From: Gorsachius magnificus
Lineage: Eukaryota; Chordata; Aves; Pelecaniformes; Ardeidae
Assembly (NCBI GenBank): GCA_034008185.1
Contig: CM067081.1
Coordinates: 5,517,821 to 5,581,820 of the forward strand
Length of the DNA: 64,000 nucleotides
Reading direction: 5' to 3'
Positions 58,801-64,000 of the stretch are shown here, in pieces (the stretch's first letter is position 1; each line of letters begins with the position of its first letter). The translations under genes and the position numbers were made by a program. The notes under the pieces were generated by a model. That model made no database searches and had not been told where the DNA came from. It worked only from the letters and a program-made list of their open reading frames with translations.

Positions 58801-59477
58801 AACAGGCTATTCAGAGTGGACTTCTTCAGGGGCTTCTCCCTTAAGATAAACAGGCAATTCTCAAAGGCAGTATGAGTCTACTCTATTTTCTATGACTTTG
58901 AAGCAGTGATGATGTTTCCTAAGACACCTCCCTCTCCTTACAGCTGTGCCCTCACAGGCAGCAGAGCAGAGAGGGAATGCTAAACATGTTCCAAGCTGTC
59001 AGAAACTGGCTTGGGTACCTCATTCAGTTCTCCTTGGCCTGCTATCCATTTTCAGCACATCCGAAGATTTTTTTACCCTTCATTGGCTTTGATGATTCCC
59101 AGTTTCCTTTATTCTGTTCTTTTCACATATCCTCTGAAGGACCTTCCTCATTCTGGATCAGGTCAGATCTACTGCCTAGTGTCCAGTTGCCATCAGCCCC
59201 CTTCCAGACATGTAAAAGATATTTTTGGGACCCCTACCACACAGCCTCCTTGGCTGACAAGAGCCCTCCAAAAATCTTCCAGAAAGTTCTACTTTCTTGC
59301 AAATCCCTTATGAAACTCTTTATCATTGAGTCTGCTGAGAAAAAAAAAACAAAACCAACACCTCAAGAAATTGGCCAATGCTTATTGGACTGACCAAGAA
59401 AGAAAATATTTCCTTGTGTTGTCCTGTCTCTTTGCATGAGACTGTTTTCTCTTGCCTTACACTTTACATGCAAGCTC
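58801..59477. other. Non-coding stretch, nothing identified
   Basis: Overlapping 138- and 100-codon frames (from 58977 and 59011) arise in pyrimidine-rich DNA and show no domain. Confidence 0.5.
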
Positions 59478-59585
59478 TCAGAGACAGAGACTGTCATTTT
59501 AATCTGTATTTTTCAGTGCTTAGCACAATAGCTCATGACGAGGCCTCTGGGCATTACAGTAGTATAAACAGCAGTAACAAATATG
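59478..59585 (+). repeat. Ancient retroposon tail (AGAGACTGTC...GTGCTTAGCACAATAG type)
   Basis: AGACAGAGACTGTCATTTTA, ATCTGTATTTTTCAGTGCTT, AGCACAATAGCTCATGACGA, GGCCTCTGGGCATTACAGTA, followed by decayed AATA/AACA units. The order matches the old amniote tail GGGCAGGGACTGTCTxTTACTCTGTGTTTGTACAGCGCCTAGCACAATGGGGxCCTGAT...GGCCTCTAGGCACTACxGTAATACAAATAA. It is the most complete copy in the window. Confidence 0.6.
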
Positions 59586-60580
59586 ATGGCGGTTCCTAAG
59601 GCATGTCTTGAAAAAATGACCAGGTTGCTTCACTTGTCTGGACCTTTGTTCATTCAAGGTCAAAAAGGTGAAAGAGCAGAGCTTTCTCGGTAAAATCTCT
59701 AAACCTTTCCTAACCCAAGTAATTTCTGCAAGTTCTTTTTATTGTTACTTGTCACATTACAGTTCCGCACAGTTAAAAAATATCGTAGAAGCCACAGTTA
59801 TTATAGTTATTAACATTTTATGGCCTTGTTATTCATACTTTAAGCTCCTTAAAATGAAGTGGTGCATTTTAAGAGAGCAGCATGTATTTAATTGATTCCA
59901 CTGTAAAAAGATTGCCCTACTTCAATGGTTTCCAATCTTTTTCCTTGGGTTTTGCTTCTATTAATGATGACAATATCAATTTTGTCTCTTTAAGAGAAGT
60001 GATACAAAGCAGTTCAAATTTTCTTACTGTGCTGTATATCTGTGCTTGGTTTAAACATTTTTCTCTCTTTCATAATCAAACACCGTGGAAAGATTTGCAG
60101 TGCTCTGAGCTACCTGTTCATGCACATATCTACCTCCACTTCAGAGTACAATGTCATGGATTCATTTGCATTATAATTAATCTTGAATTATACTCATTTG
60201 TTATGGTGTAAGTGAATATCATATCATTGAAGAGATACCAGCAAGTTGCTGATGTCCATGGGAGGAGTTTATCTCACCTAACTTTAGATGTCTGTAGAGT
60301 AGATACCTATATCTACAGTTATTTAGAATCCACTTCCAATCACCACAGAACTACAGGATTGCTCAGTTGAACAGCCTTAGGAATGTATTGCATGGTAAGA
60401 TCAGTCTCCCTCTAGACAAGCCCCCTTTTCTCCTTGATTGTGTGGGAATCCTAGAGTAAAATAGTTGAGGAGATAAGCCCTGATCTCTTGTGTGGTGGCA
60501 GCTTCTTTGTGTGACGAAGTTTCTCCATGTCAAGTCCCAAGTTCTAAATATTTAGCACACATTTCTCTTCTGTTTTGTAC
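59586..60580. other. Non-coding AT-rich stretch
   Basis: No supported gene. Frames at 59668-59895 and 59882-60211 show no domain. Confidence 0.5.
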
Positions 60581-60682
60581 ATCCTCTCTACCAAGAGACA
60601 GGGACAACCTTACTCTGAGTGCTTATACAGATGCAAGCACAGGGGTCTTTATTCACCAGGGGACTGCAATCATTGGAACGTA
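60581..60682 (+). repeat. Ancient retroposon tail, diverged
   Basis: CAAGAGACAGGGACAACCTT, ACTCTGAGTGCTTATACAGA, TGCAAGCACAGGGGTCTTTA, and then GGGGACTGCAATCATTGGAACG. The order is the same as in the copy 1.1 kb upstream but it is more decayed. Confidence 0.45.
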
Positions 60683-61722
60683 AAACTAAAAAATTCTGGT
60701 CACTCAGGCATACGGAAAAAGAGCTTCCTTATCTTCTCTGACTGAAAGAACTTCAGACACCTGCATTTGGACAATGTAAGCTTATATTTCTATGAGATCA
60801 GGAAGGTCAAAAACGACGAGAGTGAAAAAAACCATAGGCAATTGGATTACAGAACAGTGATAAAGTCAAAGTAGTATCTGTTCACTTTATCTTTCCCAGA
60901 CTGCATGAGTCATTACAATTTTGATACTTCAGTGTTCTGGCAAAGATTGATGGAACAGGAAATGACCACTCATAAATTCATTGTCATAAAAGAGGGTAAT
61001 GAGAAAGGAAAGCAGTACAAATGTAAACCAGTCTTCTCTACATCACATACCCATACTCCTGGCACATTTCTGCTCCGTTGGCAGCCTCTGCTCTGGAGAG
61101 AGCCAGGAGCTGAATGTTTTATGGCTGTTGCCAAATGCACTGAACAGGACAGAGGTGTACTGTAACTTACCCAGCACAGGCAACGTGTCGGGACAGTGTC
61201 TGGAAACTTGTGCGACATCCGCCTGTATGTTTTAGTTAATCTGATACCCCAAAATATGCTCAAAGCATATATTTTTTAATTTTTCTATTTTTAAGACTTA
61301 AAAAAAAGAAAGAAAATTTGAAAAAATTTCAAAACATTAATTGTGATGGCACGATAACAATAATATACAAGGCTTTCTGTACCACTGATCTGAAAATCTT
61401 AAGGTACTTTCAAACACAGATGAATAATTTTTGCAAGTAGGTGGATTTTATTTTTTTTTACTTATTTGCCACACATACACAAAATAAAACAGAGAAAAAA
61501 ATAAACTGCTGTACCTGAGTTGTGTTGCATTTCTAGGCCTCAGGTAGGTAACCCGTTGACCTGATTTGCTCAACCCAAGTCAGAAGAAAGAACCTTTTGT
61601 CCAATGAGAAGAAAACTCTCCTAAGTAGCCACCTTCTGAATTTCCTAATATAATTATCCCCCAAAAAGGGATACAAAAAACACAAGGGAAGTTACAAAGA
61701 ACCTGGAGTATTTAGGTCACAA
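60683..61722. other. Non-coding stretch, nothing identified
   Basis: No supported gene. A short stretch near 61390-61445 (AAAATCTTAAGGTACTTTCAAACACAG) faintly recalls the CTTTACAAACA-type old repeat but is too weak to call. Confidence 0.5.
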
Positions 61723-61893
61723 GATCATAGAATCAGAACCATAGAATCATAGTATCATAGAATGGTTTGGGTTGGAAGGGACCTTCAAAAGTCATCTAGA
61801 CCAACCCCCCTGCCATGGGCAGTGGCATCTTGAACTAGATCAGGTTGCTCAGAGCCCCATCCAACTTGACCTTGAATGCTTCCAGGGATGGGA
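61723..61893 (-). mobile_element. CR1 LINE 3'-end fragment
   Basis: Minus-strand CR1 3' end. The plus-strand view has diverged tail units ATCATAGAATCAGAACCATA, then GAATCATAGTATCATAGAAT, followed by GGTTTGGGTTGGAAGGGACC, AAAAGTCATCTAGACCAACC, CCCCTGCCATGGGCAGTGGC, TAGATCAGGTTGCTCAGAGC, CCCATCCAACTTGACCTTGA and CCAGGGATGG. Truncation is at about 61893. The 3' end type matches the copies at 11.9 and 34.9 kb. The tail carries point mutations and no expansion, in contrast to the copy at 11.87 kb. Confidence 0.95.
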
Positions 61894-64000
61894 AACATCC
61901 AAGATCTTGTACCTGTTCTTTCTTTGATTATCTCTGTTTATTAAATGAACCATCTCTATTCTGATTATGGCCTTAGTATTGCTGCCTACATAAGATCACA
62001 AAGAGAGCTTCACAACTGAAGGCATTGAGAGGTGGGAGACAGACACACACTGACTGCTACTTTTGTCCTCTCTTTCCACCACCTGCTTGGCTATTGCCTG
62101 GTGCCTGCAGTCCTCTCAGGTGTGCGGCTCAGCCTCTGGCCAGTAATCACTGTCAATGCTACTGATCCATCAGTAACTTATCTGCTCATGTTCCCAAAGA
62201 AGCTGAGATGCTCAGGCAGGTAGAACAGAACCAGACCTCAGGCATCATAAGCTGGTATGTTGGTAGTAGAAGCTAATAGTTGCTACTATGTTGGTAGCAA
62301 AAACTGGTATGTTATAGCTAGAAGGTCGTAGTGGAAGAAGGCCTTCTGAGTGTTTGGTCCACCATGCCACCTCTCCACCAGTGCAAAATTGGTCTCCTTA
62401 AAACATGCAACTTTCTTTAATTCACCGTGTGTGTAGAGTGCATCACAGATTGTAGCGCTGCAAAATCGGTGGCAACTTTTGTGGTGGGAATTCAGTGCAT
62501 CTGATTTTATCCAACCAGAAATCAGGCTTCTATTCCTACCTTGTTGCCTGTGTCCTTTGTTAAAGGTAATATCTCGTTTTGCATGATTACCGACATTAAT
62601 TCTGGAGGCAATCTTTTCCTAATAATGTAATTATGACCATGGCAGTTCTTTCTGCCTGTTTTGGTCTAGCATGAACAGCCATGACTTCTTGCACAGATTA
62701 CTGAAGGAAAGTAGAGGATGGACTAAGGACTGGCTTGGATTACCAAAAGTAAATAAACTGAAGTAATTTCTAAGAGGCGTCAGTGTTCAAGAGCATCTCT
62801 GTCCCTCAGTTTAAATGAGAATGTAACCCCATTAATCTTTCCACATAAACTCATCCCCCTGGCCCTCAAATTTCTTCATCTGTTCTTTGTTGTTCTTGAT
62901 TTGCTCTTGCTCTATGTGAAAAAGTGAATATAGAAGGCCACATTTTTTATTAATAATTGCAAGAAAACTGTTAATATATATATTTTTTTTGCCTATGCTA
63001 CAGTATAGAACATTGTGAGATTGAAAACTCACATAATTTCTCTGTACTTTAATATTTCCTCTTACTCCATTTTTTCATTGGACTATTTCCTGTACATAAA
63101 TTTCTTTCCTTTTCCTCCCAAAAAGTGAATCTCATTGTTTGCTGGTTTCTGCTTATGATTCTAATCCCTGTTGGGTTTTTTTCTTTCTATTTTTTTTGTT
63201 TATTTTCACAAGTTTCTCCAATATCTGTGAATTTAATGCTCGTTCATTGTTAATTAACATATTAATTAAAATACTGACACACTTCTTGAGAAGCTTGTTT
63301 GACACCTCTGCTATATCCAGCATGTGCTGTTACTGACTTTGATGTTGACAAATGCAATATTTTTACAATAGTTAATATATTGTATTATTAATACAGTTGT
63401 AGTTTTTACAGGAGAAGTTAAATAATTTAACATTTTTTCACCACTTGTGCTCTTTCCCTCAAAATAAGCAAAATTAAATTATTAACTCCAACTGAAGTAT
63501 TATTACATTTTCCTGGTTCTTCTGCAAGGGTATTGCATAAGCACATAGGGGTCAAAGAAGAGAGCTGCTAGGAAGAAAAGAAAAGTGTCTGCCAGATATT
63601 GTTGAGCAATGTATTAACATTATTTAAATTCCTTTTAAAGAGCAGTCCTTCCCCCCACAGTTTCTTCTTGACAGGTGTCAGTTGATGAAGAGATGAGTGC
63701 GGGGGTGGGTGTTCTTATCTAAAAGGATTTTAAATAATGTTACTGACATTATTTGAATCAAAATTACTGCCTAAGTAATGTTATAAGGAGTTTTGTCTTT
63801 TAAAGGGTATCCAATTATGTTACATTTCTCAGTAGCCCTACCTTTCAAACTCCCTTCCTCCCCGTGTGGGACTTAGGTGTTTGCATTTTCCTGGGGTATA
63901 AGATGCCATAATGGCACGTGATCGGTCACAATTATTAATTGAACATTTCACAAATATTGGTCTAAGGTGACAGAAGTGAGCTTTATGGGTTCAAAGTGCT
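61894..64000. other. Non-coding AT-rich stretch to the window end
   Basis: No supported gene or transposon. A small degenerate repeat lies at 62256-62305: TATGTTGGTAGTAGAAGCT and TATGTTGGTAGCAAAAACT. Confidence 0.5.

Noticed and set aside
58977..59393. Plus-strand frame of 138 codons overlapping a 100-codon frame in another phase
   Set aside because: Two overlapping open frames in pyrimidine-rich DNA point to low stop-codon density, not to coding.

Overview
The window looks like about 64 kb of a bird nuclear genome, from a gene-poor stretch (intergenic or deep intronic). The evidence is the repeat content. There are at least nine CR1 LINE fragments, several with the avian-type 3' tail of ATTCTATG octamers. 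There are two solo LTRs of types I recognise from bird endogenous retroviruses. No L1- or Alu-like sequence was noticed. The species cannot be fixed from the sequence. I found no host protein-coding gene, no convincing exon and no tRNA, rRNA or CRISPR. The only open frames with recognisable protein signatures belong to dead CR1 elements.

Layout. 1-11.8 kb: AT-rich non-coding DNA with one old CR1 (about 1.2-1.8 kb) and traces of ancient dispersed repeats. 11.87-13.88 kb: the most informative locus. A 5'-truncated CR1 on the minus strand carries reverse-transcriptase motifs and is split by a younger plus-strand CR1. The younger element is internally deleted and joins an ORF1-like coiled-coil segment to the ORF2 tail. 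14-28 kb: mostly unlabelled, with a short CR1 end at 14.9 kb, a 54-bp tandem duplication at 17.4 kb and a 21-copy AAAAG microsatellite at 21.6 kb. 28-35 kb: a CR1 end at 28.1 kb and a group of ancient retroposon tails between 31.8 and 34.6 kb. 34.87-37.59 kb: a retroelement cluster with one CR1 end and two solo LTRs of different families; the second LTR keeps a perfect 5-bp target-site duplication. 37.6-53 kb: mostly unlabelled, with a 220-bp polypyrimidine tract at 40.0 kb. 53-64 kb: CR1 fragments at 53.0 and 61.7 kb, a second polypyrimidine tract at 57.5 kb, a candidate old LTR-like repeat at 58.2-58.8 kb and more ancient tails.

No genes work together here. What can be read is a history of insertions. 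CR1 copies with two kinds of 3' end are present (one with a GACCTCTAGxGGTC-type end, one with a GATGATCTTAAAGGTC-type end), and the nested pair gives an order for two of them. Any regulatory content would have to be found by cross-species alignment, which could not be done here.
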